The position numbers and the translations under genes are program-made. This document shows, piece after piece, positions 32,901 to 41,805 of a stretch of 44,698 nt of DNA. The notes under the pieces were generated by a model that made no database searches, was not told the DNA's origin, and worked only from the letters and a program-made list of their open reading frames with translations. Origin of the DNA: Nemertoderma westbladi (Eukaryota; Xenacoelomorpha; Nemertodermatida; Nemertodermatidae); the NCBI GenBank assembly GCA_032718475.1, contig JAUCBJ010008616.1, forward strand, positions 1 to 44,698. The letters run 5' to 3'. The stretch's first letter is position 1, and the number at the start of each line of letters is the position of its first letter.

Positions 32901-33966
32901 CAGGCAGTTTATGACGGTGAGATGTTTTTCTACGCCTGCTTAGACGAGATCTATTTCCTCCGCCTTCCGGATCGGTGGTCTCGCCTTCTTCCGATGATGT
33001 GTATTCTTGGCGTTTGGGAGTAGATCGACTCATCATCTGCATTTGACTAGCAGTTAACTGTTTATTTATGTTGTCTTGCGTCTCTTGCAGATTTTCCAAC
33101 TCCAGTTGGGTAGTCTGCTCAGACGCTCTCCGTTCTGCTTCTGCCACTGCCTTTGCCGCCTTTCTTTCCGCTTCTGCTTCTGCCGCCGCTGCCTTTCTTT
33201 CTGCTTCTGCTTCTGCCGCCGCTGCCTTTCTTTCTACTTCTGCTTCTGCCATGGCCGCCGCCTTTTGTTCCTCTATCCGTCTTTTCTTTACTTCTTCTTC
33301 CTGGACTCTAGCGAGGCGAAGTTTTTCATCAAATTTAGCTTGGTTTGCAGCTAACATTTCCGCATCGATTGCGTCCAACACAAGCTTGGTTCCTTCACTA
33401 TTAGGGCGAAGTCCAGACAGTCGTCTCCTCAACTCTTCGTCTCCTATGAATCGCTGATAGTCTGACAGATAGATGTCAATGGCGTCTCTAGTTCGCGGCT
33501 TCTCTGCTGCTGTTAATTCGCTTTCCACTTCGCTTTCCACCTCGCTTTCCACTTGAGAAGAAGTGGCGTCGGTTGATTCTTCATAGGTTGGCCGCTCATC
33601 ATAAACCGTATCCGCCATCTTCGCTCCGCGTTCGGGCGTCTGCTCAACAGTATCCGAACTACTGGAGCTATCGGGCCGCTGAGAACTAGGTTCTTGGCTA
33701 GGAGGTTGCTGCTGTTTTATAGCTTCTTCTTGATCCCGCTTGACTTGGGCCCGAGTACCTATGGCAGACCAACGGCGCTTCACTAACTTCGCAAATTGCG
33801 AAATCTTTTCTACCAACCTAGGTTCTGACACAACCACCGCAGGGGTTGCCCTTCTTACAGTATGAGGGGTTTCAGACCTCGGTCTGGGATTCTCTACACT
33901 TTGGTCTGAGAAACAGGCTGTTGTTTCTAGGAGACTATCTGACAGAGTTTGCCTTGTGTCAGCCAT
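29995..33966 (-). CDS. gag: BEL/Pao Gag-protease fused to pol linker, RT deleted
   Basis: A 1,323-codon uninterrupted ORF. The N-terminus is Ser/Glu-rich with ESEVESEVESE repeats. Residues about 205-305 form an Ala/Glu/Lys/Arg coiled coil built from an imperfect 33-bp repeat (AEAEAERKAAA). DUF1759-type Gag follows at about 615-770 (VKFNGDEMKWLPF). Then come a CALCDGPHCLSAC cluster near 905, the CCHC knuckle CYNCLRSGHQRRTC near 935 and a CAKCGVKHHILLH cluster. The protease DSG is near 1073 (LLDSGSTGTFID). After VGWYFTGPSRRTLKERLP the reading passes directly, in frame, to QWRHCLGTINPADIASRG and WLGGSDFLSKEEEDWPP, then stops. RT and RNase H, normally some 600 codons, are missing between about 30165 and 30250. 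The ORF can in principle give Gag and protease. Confidence 0.92.
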   Translation of the reverse strand: MADTRQTLSDSLLETTACFSDQSVENPRPRSETPHTVRRATPAVVVSEPRLVEKISQFAKLVKRRWSAIGTRAQVKRDQEEAIKQQQPPSQEPSSQRPDSSSSSDTVEQTPERGAKMADTVYDERPTYEESTDATSSQVESEVESEVESELTAAEKPRTRDAIDIYLSDYQRFIGDEELRRRLSGLRPNSEGTKLVLDAIDAEMLAANQAKFDEKLRLARVQEEEVKKRRIEEQKAAAMAEAEVERKAAAAEAEAERKAAAAEAEAERKAAKAVAEAERRASEQTTQLELENLQETQDNINKQLTASQMQMMSRSTPKRQEYTSSEEGETTDPEGGGNRSRLSRRRKTSHRHKLPDLPPAVRRQLASTDLGSTEPTDQIIKVKRLPTIVDEPEIIRPVVPKATPVLETPVLPELNSKFPLHSTTLPVPGRTVHENIPVLEAEREIKDLSPVIPRQPSTMLATPASAVEWVEEGRRGMNLLLGQMQETVHQLKGTVREGRAELQEVQQSIALERDKLVNIQKAIPIPPVTWCQPVRSEVLHAQGVEPTRIYTASEVETPIANPIKGDYKPVVNDIPYRPDNDPRNLYTDNSILNNTMAQESFTRQMARTEARQAVKVGEIVKFNGDEMKWLPFNEYYKDSIQNSVLSNGEKLRFLIKCLEGPPKLMALKFIGHPEGLRQVWDTLNIRYGNKDNIAKYLYAKLVAPRNFLSSGIIEFSDEIQEICRQLDWLGKSHEYQSSMVIGAVVSTLPKGGVCTRWDKKVLYMNEQQRRSPTMADLMSFLDSEVKLQLIKQSREKTSENKVSEKPVSRRRIIPVCYTDDGESQASQEEDSGKDTAKSYYDNKTYKDVSKYKSRTSDRREQVTTTPPTSPKRIYGRKPEERTRVHNVTQGKVSNIKPKCALCDGPHCLSACAEFLKKSLVDRRAVLWNKRLCYNCLRSGHQRRTCYSDVKCAKCGVKHHILLHSEFERDNPSQVSEPELHVQFSDVNDTDQESEMEGFYTDEFSDANESCYLINTAVYRALTYEKDTDNEFPPTTFDRQPSWKPPTSNVGIREFPVVQVRVHGPNKSYIVNALLDSGSTGTFIDQELAEDIFAGQPKFRTKLNMSGIMQVWKSTLTADYYVGVLSTPQDKLGAQGIRSVKMVAIKNFATTQADLYNWDEDESIQQLKIPRFQTDYPGVQILIGQNAHEALETLEKRPAQPQPLQTYAVRTRVGWYFTGPSRRTLKERLPQQQVYQVKEWEVESSDVDDPTEGTPYSSDNDDINSNVDQWRHCLGTINPADIASRGATPQELIDTPGWLGGSDFLSKEEEDWPPHLTTAEILKR
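33160..33250 (-). repeat. 33-bp coding repeat in BEL-2 gag coiled coil
   Basis: Three adjacent near-identical 33-bp blocks (CTTTCTTTCTGCTTCTGCTT... on the + strand) encode AEAEAERKAAA units. Confidence 0.8.
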
Positions 33967-35225
33967 GTTTGATTGTACAGTTGAATGCCTACTGCTATAT
34001 TACAGTTAAAGCAAGTCTAGTAATTCAGTATCACTGTTAGCCTAGTAATTAATTACCGATACTGCTACTCAGTGTAGCGTAATATATATATAAGTATTAT
34101 TACAGACTAGATTTGTCACAGAGTACCGGTATATAAATTTAGCACAAATATATATAAATATATAATAGGCCTATCGTGAATACCGGTATACAGCTGACAC
34201 TTATAGTATATATAAGTATAATTATTACAGACTAGAATTAATTACAGAATACCGGTATGATTTCAGCCCAACTTTATAGAAATAAATATAATAAGCCTAT
34301 GGTAAATACCGGTATGTCAATTATTTTAGAATAATTGAATTTCTCAATATTTTAGGGTTACTTGGTTACTTTAACTTACTTTATTACCGTTATTTAAGCA
34401 GTAGTCCAACTGATATTGAGACCTAGTTGTTGTATGGCAGGCCTACTATTTATAAATCGTTTGAGTTGATTTATAATATATATATACCCGTTTAAAATGG
34501 GTCTTGTCAATATTTGAAATAAATGTTATTATTTCTGGGGAAGTCACTACACAGAAGCTGTGCGCTCTCAGTGAAGTGCTACTTATGGGACACTAAAACA
34601 GATAATTCTAATTTACCTAAGTTACTTAATACTACAAATTGCTTACGATACGGGTGAGATTAAATTTAAATCTCTAATTAAACACAACAAAATATTACGT
34701 ACGAAATTTTTTAGGGTAATTTTACAGGAAGTCTACAAACCAGCCTAACAAAGGGTTAGAATTCTGGTTATTACAACGAACAGGGTACTACGGTATTTGA
34801 AATAATAAGTAGTAGTAAATATATTGCACTGTCCAGATAGGAAAAATACCACCGCCTGACGACCTATAGCCGTATCGCTATAGGTCTACGTTATGTATCA
34901 CGGAGTGTTCCTACCTGGAAGTTAATTACCGCGGACTACCAGATCCAACATGCCTATTAACCACTTTACAACACAAATATACTGCCTACACACTAATTAC
35001 CTTCGGAAAGCACTGTACACTGAACCCTAAATTAGGTACAAGTACTGGTACAACAAATAATCAGTAGTTAAATATACTTGAACAGTTAAAAGAACCACGG
35101 CATCTGCTGGAGTGACCGGAGCACAAAGTCACCAGTCTTTACCTACGCCAAGCAGCCTGTGTAGTACCGGGGTTAATTTAACTATAACGGTATGTGTAAC
35201 AAGCACAATTACTGTAGGAATAAAC

Positions 35226-35802
35226 TTGGGGACATGAATGTTGCGAATAATCGCATAAACTCTGAATAATAAATATTACGCTACCCGTACAGAATACTCA
35301 AACAAAATACAAACCAAACGCTGGCAGACCACCATCAAGCCTAAATAAACTACAGTATGTGCAGATTCCAAAATGGTTAGTTAGTATGCGTTCTAACACG
35401 GTAGTACGACTTATTCTTTAAGAGGGGATTGACCTTACAGCTCTGGCTGCCCCAACTTACTAACTGGCACTTTATCAGACAAACTCTACACACGCAGCAA
35501 TCTCTTCAGACCTAATAATAGCTAGACAACAATCCAGCCTACAAAATATCTGAGTAATAACTATTACGGTACCTGAACAGACCACACAAACAAACACAGG
35601 CCAAAACGCTGGCAGAATACTGTCAAGCCTAAATAAACTACAGTATGTGCAGATTCCAAAATGGTTAGTTAGTATGCGTTCTAACACGGTAGTACGACTT
35701 ATTCTTTAAGAGGGGATTGACCTTACAGCTCTGGCTGCCCCAACTTACTAACTGGCACTTTATCAGACAAACTCTACACACGCCGCAATTCCTCCAAACC
35801 CA
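35226..35802. repeat. 288-bp tandem duplication in BEL-2 leader
   Basis: CTAAATAAACTACAGTATGT...GTAGTACGACTTATTCTTTA...GCACTTTATCAGACAAACTC occurs twice with a 288-bp offset (for example 35343 and 35631). A diverged third start follows to about 35860. Confidence 0.9.
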
Positions 35803-36028
35803 ACAACAATCCGACAACAGTCCGGCCTACAGTTATCTGAGCAATCTGAGCAGACTTACACGTCTTCAGCTCAATATTAACTTACTAGGAAATAAAACTG
35901 ACAGAAATAAGTAAACTATACAAAAGAATGAGGGGTGATCAATCCCTATTCCCCTGGCAGCCTACAATATACAATAGATCACAATCGAAATAATACTAAT
36001 GTACTTGTACTGGAAGTACCGGTTAGGA

Positions 36029-36250
36029 CAGTTGGGCCTACAGACCTACAGCAGTACCGATTCTGGCAGTTGGGCCTACGGACCTACAGCAGTACCGATT
36101 CTGGCAGTTGGGCCTACGGACCTACAGCAGTACCGATTCTGGCAGTTGGGCCTACGGACCTACAGCAGTACCGATTCTGGCAGTTGGGCCTACGGACCTA
36201 CAGCAGTACCGATTCTGGCAGTTGGGCCTACGGACCTACAGCAGTACCGG
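36029..36250. repeat. 38-bp minisatellite in BEL-2 leader
   Basis: The unit CAGTTGGGCCTACGGACCTA...CCGATTCTGG starts at 36029, 36067, 36105, 36143, 36181 and 36219: five full copies and one partial. It lies within 70 bp of the 5' LTR. Confidence 0.95.
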
Positions 36251-36318
36251 TTCAGGTTTACCGGTCGACCGGTACTTTCAACTTTATTGCTTACTGCAAT
36301 AAAGACAATAACTGTTAT

Positions 36319-37542
36319 TGTACGCGCTTTTGAAGACCTTTAGCAGTTTAACCTGCCAAAATTTATATGTCTTTTGGTTTATAAATAGACTTTAGAAATT
36401 GACAAATATTTAATACCAATAAACACAACATTAGCAGAAGCCAGCCTAGTGCGCGTCCATTCACCCGCTGGATATACCCGGGAGACTGGATTCTGAGGGC
36501 TTAGATTGTTATTGCAGTGTAAGCTTACTGTATTATTCGATTGATCGTTAATAAATAATTTCTGACTAATATTATTCACTTTCGGGAAATATTAACAGTT
36601 CCTTTAGGACGTGGCGCTCTATCTAGGTAAACAGAGATATGACTTATACTAAACACAACGGTAAGTCGGTAAGGCTTATGATTCACGTATGAGGCGCATT
36701 CTTTAGGAAATGCTTAGTTATCAGCCACAATCATGCACACTACCGGTAACGCACAATACTGCACACTAATCTGCCGACCGTCAATGAATTTTATCATACA
36801 TAAAGAGAACAGCAATTGACTCATGTAGTGCCTATCAAATAGCATTAAACTCACTACAAACCACGATAATATAAGTCGCAATCGCTATATGTAACCTGTC
36901 TCTCTAACCTGTAGTGTATCAAGAAAATTGGGAAATTTGGGTTCTTTATAGATGTTCTCCAAATAATATTCAACCAACTGATACAAAATAATAACAACAG
37001 TAAAAGCATTAAGACGGTAGGTTAAGATATGATATGACAATGTATGTGCCGATTGAGCCGATAACAGTTATACGTTCTATAATCTAAGCCTACTAATGTT
37101 TCTTCTAAAGTCTGAAACGAATTGACTCTAGAGCCGGTGTTCCTGGCCTAGATAGAAACAACACAACAGTAACAAGAACACTCTCTGACTCTAACACCGT
37201 TGCAGGTATCTTTTTACACAGAGAGGAATAGCTCTCATTGGCAGAACACCAGATTCCACAGGTTCCACGAATATCTAAATGCCGAACTATCAGGATTTTT
37301 GCAGCCCTTGGCCAACACACGAAATGAGTCACTCCGCTCGGTTGCCCTGGTTGCATACTCTGCTGCTATAGCTCTGGTTGGCCGATAGAACATAGCAAAG
37401 AGCCCCTCGTATAACAAATCAGCCAATCAGCCGGTCGCTTTGCATCATTCGAGTTAGAGAGCTTTTTAGAGTATTCCAGCGCCTGGGGGGGAACTGGATT
37501 GCAAAGCAAAAGGGCCAGTTACATCCCACAAAAGCTTTTACA
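36319..37542 (-). repeat. 5' LTR of BEL-2
   Basis: The partner of 24199-25422, with one mismatch at 37176. Confidence 0.95.
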
Positions 37543-37547
37543 AATGT
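37543..37547 (+). repeat. 5-bp target duplication, right copy (BEL-2)
   Basis: AATGT, equal to 24194-24198. Confidence 0.85.
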
Positions 37548-37619
37548 GTCACCTGTATCTACAGTACTGTACAACCACCAAACATCGAGGCCAGCCATAC
37601 AAGGTAAACATATATGACA

Positions 37620-37704
37620 TGACATGACACTACCAATAGAAACAGGGGACTTCACACCTGCCGAACACCAAGAAGCATTTATAACATGTCCAATCACAAA
37701 GCGA
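37620..37704 (+). pseudogene. LINE ORF fragment
   Basis: ETGDFTPAEHQEAF and the following residues parallel PTGDVTPAELQRSI of the LINE copy at 40.1 kb, and CCAATCACAAAGCGA parallels CCAATAATAAAGCGA at 43195. It is interrupted by the MITE at 37705. Only about 30 codons are recognisable. Confidence 0.65.
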
Positions 37705-38109
37705 CAGAGGCGTAGCGAGCCATTCTGGCGCCCGGGGAATCAAGCTGAGATAGATAGCGCCCCCCCCCCCCCCCCCCCCTTCAATAATTTTAACTTTTTA
37801 TTTATGACGGTTTGGTTTTATTTAATATTATATATACGGCTGTATATATATACCTGCATATACTAATCAAATCTATTTTACACAAGTTTGAGTGCAATAA
37901 TAATATATTGAATAGCGAGCGAAGTGAGCAGAGAAAATTTTTAATTTTTCGCTTATGGCACATGCCCTGTATACTGACTGTATCACAATCACTGTCTTTA
38001 AACTGATTTGTCCTATTTTTACAAGAATACCCTGACATTTGCCTGGCATTTTCAGCGCCCCTGGGTGAGTGCGCCAGGGGGAACATCCCCCCCCCTCGCT
38101 ACGCCTCTG
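37705..38109. mobile_element. 405-bp MITE with CAGAGGCGTAG termini
   Basis: Perfect 15-bp terminal inverted repeats (CAGAGGCGTAGCGAG and its inverse at 38095-38109) are flanked by a 7-bp direct repeat AAAGCGA (37698-37704 and 38110-38116). The related LINE sequence at 43200 shows the uninterrupted AAAGCGAGTGG. It contains a run of about 19 C at 37761. No coding capacity. Superfamily uncertain; hAT- or P-like duplication lengths are both near. Confidence 0.85.
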
Positions 38110-38500
38110 AAAGCGAGTGATCCTAAAGCAATTATGGAGATAAATATTCGAGGTACTACTTCCATGGCCCGCTAACTGCCCCTAGAGCTGTTTATACAAA
38201 TATAAGCGTCCCCCTGCGACCCTATCTCGCTATCTATCTAATATACGAAAAAGCAGCAGTGTCAGGCTGGTTAGCCGATACTTGTATCCACACCTTGTTA
38301 CCTGCGAAGATAACCAACAATGGCAAATAATGAATTGAATGTTTCCGTCGATTTCTCACCCCATTTGTCGGAATTGACAGTAAATTTCAGGACAAATCTC
38401 TAAATATACAGTAGAATGGGTAGGTAGGCCTTGCGCCGATCAGCCTCCGCCGAATATTAAGTAGTAGAGGCTTCGCTATCTTTGAAGATATTTGTGTCAC
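38110..38500. other. Non-coding interval
   Basis: About 390 bp with no gene or repeat that I recognise. Confidence 0.4.
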
Positions 38501-38504
38501 GAAT

Positions 38505-38655
38505 TTGCATTCCACTATATTGGAAAGACCAATACTAAAATCAGGTTACTCTGTTACCGAGATCCAAACATCGGATAGACTCCTTAAAAAACCGACTCAG
38601 TTTAATTACAAACGGCTTCCAATGCTGATGATAACCATGTCATTTCTTGGCATAC
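38505..38655 (+). pseudogene. Possible ORFX-like N-terminal remnant
   Basis: A short frame with QFNYKRL and SFLGIPGVTDEN blocks that loosely resemble ELNYRKF and DFLTTGHPIDLHDTDD in the ORFX N-terminal part, in the right order relative to the better match at 39174. It is cut by the palindromic repeat that follows. Weak by itself. Confidence 0.3.
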
Positions 38656-39172
38656 CGGGTGTCACAGACGAAAATGCCCACCCCACTCACCCCCCCGCGC
38701 GGAATTCCCCCCCGGGCATTTTCGCCTAGCGCCGAATGCCCCCCCCCCCCATCCCAGGGCATATTCCCCCATATTTCGAGAGTGGCGGTCTGAAACCCTA
38801 ATTCAAAGTGAAATTGCGGTACGAAACCCTAATTAAAACTGTCATGTAACAGTAACACTAACCCTAACACTAACTGTTTAATTTTGGACAATACCATTGG
38901 CCCTTCGGGCTATTGGCAAGGGTCCAAAATTTTAAGAAAATTTCTTAGATTAGAGCCTTATGACTTATAGTTAGGGTTCATGACAGTTTTTATTAGGGTT
39001 TGTGCCTGACCAACTAACCCTAACCAAAAAAAATAAACAAATAATTCGAAGTTAAAGTGCTGTACGGTACGTTAGGCCTACTACACTATTATTATACTTG
39101 AGTCTATGAGGAGGGGTTGGGGGGGGGGGGGTGGGGGGCATTCCCCGCGGGGGGCAGATTCGCCTAGGACAC
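38656..39172. mobile_element. Palindromic MITE-like repeat, about 515 bp
   Basis: An inverted structure centred near 38905 (GCCCTTCGGGC). Nested matches include AAACCCTAATTAAAACTGTCATG against the inverse of CATGACAGTTTTTATTAGGG (about 38834 and 38980). Others are AATTTTGGACAATACCATTG against the inverse of CTATTGGCAAGGGTCCAAAA, and GTGTCAC.AGACGAA outer ends against the inverse of TTCGCCTAGGACAC. Poly-C and poly-G blocks face each other near the ends. It separates two pieces of the ORFX-like pseudogene. Exact ends and target duplication were not resolved. Confidence 0.6.
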
Positions 39173-39173
39173 T

Positions 39174-39537
39174 GGACCTCAAACCTTAACTCGGTTTGCT
39201 TATCGTTCCACTATCACTGGTACCAGCCGCAACCGTTGTTTGCAACCGTTGTTATGCTGAAAGCGCTAATCTACAACTCAATTTTGCTTATTGTCGTACT
39301 TATAATAGACACTCATTTTTTAACCTTCCACAATTTATCGAACAATGCGATCACTACCAATTGAAAGGTCATAATAAAGGTCATAAGGTCAAGGCTATAA
39401 ATCGTGTCGCTTTTTAGTTTCCCCCAGGACGATTAACAATATCAATTAATAAGATACTGTATATTCGCTCGTGGGAATACTCAGCTGTATTCCGAAAGGA
39501 AGAAGCGAGGAAGCAAGTGTCAGGGGCAAGGGGCTGA
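39174..39537 (+). pseudogene. ORFX-like pseudogene, Cys/His and central part
   Basis: Frame one gives GPQTLTRFAYRSTITGTSRNRC. After a frameshift near 39236 comes CNRCYAESANLQLNFAYCR, then LPQFIEQCDHYQLKGH, a TAG at 39415-39417, and in the same frame ILYIRSWEYSA. These line up in order with BEL-2 ORFX (GPQCLT, SRQRCRLC, YCAYCR, CPQFMTQCHHRQLKGH, LRYIRAWEANT). The TAG falls within a codon or two of the point where ORFX changes frame. It ends at TGA 39535. It is decayed, but clearly the same family by motif order. Confidence 0.6.
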
Positions 39538-39544
39538 ACAGGTT

Positions 39545-39600
39545 ATCGCTACTGATGAGTCCTGATAGGCCGAAACGCAAGTAGGCCCTATAGCTCTGGT
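39545..39600 (+). ncRNA. Hammerhead-ribozyme-like core
   Basis: CTGATGA (39552-39558) is followed by a short stem GTCCT-GAT-AGGCC with one mismatch and then GAAAC (39572-39576), the conserved hammerhead core order. A GCTA/TAGC pairing (39548 region with 39591 region) could form stem I with a UA cleavage doublet. A good stem III is not apparent, so it may be degenerate. It sits beside the inverted LINE fragment. Confidence 0.35.
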
Positions 39601-39689
39601 TCAACATCTGGTGACGTGCTTCCTAATTTGTTCCATTTCCGAACAAAACCATTTTATTACATTATTAATTACAATCAGCTCCAATTTAT

Positions 39690-40065
39690 TTAATATATAT
39701 GTTATAGCCGGTCGTCCACGGTTACGCTTTCCCTGTGCTGGTCGCCAGAAAAGTAGATCTGGTATGACCTCGTCTTCTCCAGCAGTGCCCACTGAATCTT
39801 ACTCTGCGTTCACGAAGAGTAGTGGTTGATACAGGTGGTATTGTACTGTACCATGAAGCTCGGCGTTTGTCATGTGTTGTATCCAGCTGATGTTTAGGGC
39901 TGCCCTTAGTAGTCTTGTGTAGCAACCATCAATTCATTGTCCAAGTGATTTCGTCAGTATCCAGGTCACACTTTCCACTGTGGCTCGTAAGAACTTAGTC
40001 TTCAGATGGTATCCAGATGGTATCCATTTTTGATAGAGCTACCCAATCCTTTGCTTTCCTAACTT
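39690..40065 (-). pseudogene. LINE ORF2 3' fragment, inverted
   Basis: On the minus strand it matches 41112-41520 nearly base for base (GGGCAGCCCTAAACATCAGC, ACACATGACAAACGCCGAGC, AGATTCAGTGGGCACTGCTGG). It encodes the IPPVSTT...FSGHCWRR and GRPAITYI region. It has several small indels and lies head to head with LINE copy 1. Confidence 0.85.
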
Positions 40066-40098
40066 TATAGTCTATGACTTTTTTGCTGCTCTCTATCC

Positions 40099-41640
40099 AT
40101 GAAACAAGGTACTGGAAGTCGTCAACCAACAGGGGACGTTACACCCGCCGAACTCCAAAGAAGCATTAAAAGCATCTCCAATGATAAACCGAGTGGGTTA
40201 GATGAAATCCCTGCAGAGCTATGGGAAACAGGAGTGGTAAACAGGCCAGTATTGGATGTTTGCAACCGGATGCTGAAACGGAAAAGCCACCACCAATTCG
40301 GACTAAAGGTCAACTAAAGCCTCTCCCTAAGAAGGGATACCACGGTGTACTAACAAACTATCGTGGGATCTGTCTGCTTGTGGTAGCTGCCAAAATATAC
40401 AATAAAATGATTCTATATAGGATTAGGCCTCACATAGAGAAACTACTGCGTAAGAGCCAAAACGGATTTCGACCAAGTAGATCAACAATAGTTCAGATAC
40501 TTGCACTACGGAGACTGATTGAAGGAAGTAAGTCAAAGAATCTCCCCGCTGTCCCGACTTTTGTGGACTTCAAGAAAGCATTCGACTCAATCCATCCATA
40601 GAGGTAAAATGCTGGAAATCTTAAGACCTTATGGTATACCATAGGTAATTGTGTCTGGCATTGCATTATTATATTGTGACATAGAAGCTCAGGTACTCTC
40701 ACCAGAATATGGTGAAACTGAGTTATTCTCAATCCTGGCTGGCGTAATGCAAGGTGACACATTAGCACTAATACTATTTGTAATTGTACTTGATTACGTA
40801 ATGAGGACGGCGACAAAGGGTGGGAGCTCTGGGATTCACACTACAAGAACGCAGAAATAGCAGATATCCGTCAGACACCGACTTTGCGGATGACATCGCC
40901 CTGCTCTATAATATAGTACACTAGCAGATGCACAGCTTCTACTAAATAAAGTGGATAGGGCTGCCAAAGAGGTTGGATTGCATATAAATGCACCAAGACC
41001 GAATTCATCACTTTTTAATGTCGATGGAAACTTGACAACAATTGATAATAATCAACTAAGGAAGGTTGACGACTTTCAGTACCTTGGATCATGGATAGAG
41101 GGTTTGCAAAAAGTACAGAAGTTAGGAAAGCAAAGGCTTGGGTAGCTCTATCAAAATGGATACCATCTGGAATTCAGATCTCTCCAGGCACCTGTACACC
41201 AAGTTCTTTCGAGCCACAGTGGAAAGTGTATTTTTATACGGGGGTGAGACCTGGACACTGACTAAATCACTTGAACAACGAATTGATGGTTGCTACACAA
41301 GACTACTAAGGGCAGCCCTAAACATCAGCTGGAGACAACACATGACAAACGCCGAGCTTTATGGTACAATACCACCTGTATCAACCACCCTCCGTGAACG
41401 CAGATTAAGATTCAGTGGGCACTGCTGGCGAAGTAAAGACGAGGTCATACCCGATCTACTTCTCTGGCAACCAACTCATGGAAAGCGCAGTCGTGGACGA
41501 CCTGCCATAACATATATAGATCAACTTGAAAGGGATACTGAACTTGGGAAAAACGAAATTGCGACAACTATGGAGAATCGGGAAGCCTGAAAGGATCTCA
41601 TTTCCACTGTCCGAGTTCGCTCGACCTAGTAGTAGTAGTA
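40099..41640 (+). pseudogene. Non-LTR retrotransposon (LINE) copy 1, reverse transcriptase remnant
   Basis: 5'-truncated ORF2 in several frames. Visible parts are SNDKPSGLDEIPAELW, YRGICLLVVAAKIYNKM, NGFRPSRSTIVQILALRR and FVDFKKAFDSIH (RT motif A). AGVMQGDTLALILF and TDFADDIALL follow (motif C with FADD), then VDDFQYLGSWIEG, LYGGETWTLTKSLEQRIDGC and the C-terminal RFSGHCWRSKDEVIPDL...GRPAITYIDQLERDTE. Lesions include a frameshift near 40283, a CATC-type insertion giving a stop at 40599, an in-frame TAG near 40642, a stop at 40858 and frame changes near 40920 and 41140. A TAGTAGTAGTAG run at 41629 may mark the 3' end. Clade not assigned; the style is RTE/CR1-like. Confidence 0.88.
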
Positions 41641-41805
41641 AAAATAGGTAAGAGATTAAATATAGGTAAATACCCTTCCACGCTTGCATATAAGTATAAA
41701 ATCAAATACACAAGCTTATAAGTACACAATTACGCCATATCATAGTCTCTACATACTTCAACCTGCTGAATTGGTAATTTAAAACTTTCTACTTTTGGTC
41801 CGGAT

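Larger units (their letters stand above)
33967..36318 (-). other. BEL-2 5' leader
   Basis: 2.35 kb of non-coding leader upstream of gag. It contains four ACCGGT palindromes at about 34124, 34182, 34249 and 34309, several more near 36014-36270, a 288-bp tandem duplication and a 38-bp minisatellite. The bases next to the LTR (ATAACAGTTATTGTC in element sense) give no ordinary TGG primer binding site. Confidence 0.65.
24199..37542 (-). mobile_element. BEL/Pao LTR retrotransposon BEL-2 (internally deleted, complete ends)
   Basis: A 13.3 kb insertion on the minus strand with 1,224-bp LTRs differing at a single base (25056 A, 37176 G) and a perfect 5-bp target duplication. Order in element sense: LTR, 2.35 kb repeat-rich leader, gag-protease ORF fused in frame to the NPAD linker, 1.2 kb of unidentified DNA, the last codons of integrase, 1.6 kb non-coding, the ORFX set, polypurine tract, LTR. 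RT, nearly all RNase H and the integrase core are absent. Near-identical LTRs mean recent insertion, so the deleted form itself was probably copied with enzymes supplied in trans. Deletion after insertion cannot be excluded. Confidence 0.92.

Noticed and set aside
32414-33457. Several open frames on the + strand opposite BEL-2 gag (for example 32612-32914 and 33068-33457)
   Set aside because: They are antisense shadows of a long, clearly coding Gag frame with low-complexity repeats, and carry no domains.
35935-36343. Overlapping frames of about 110-130 codons rich in TYSSTDSGSWAYGP
   Set aside because: They are translations of the 38-bp minisatellite in a non-coding leader; each of the three frames is open for the same trivial reason.
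24199-37542. The two 1.2 kb near-identical blocks taken as a segmental duplication
   Set aside because: TG...CA ends, a 5-bp target duplication and a polypurine tract next to one block show they are LTRs of one element.
38820-39015. CCCTAA/TTAGGG words considered as a telomere remnant
   Set aside because: Only scattered single or double units inside a palindrome, not a tandem array.
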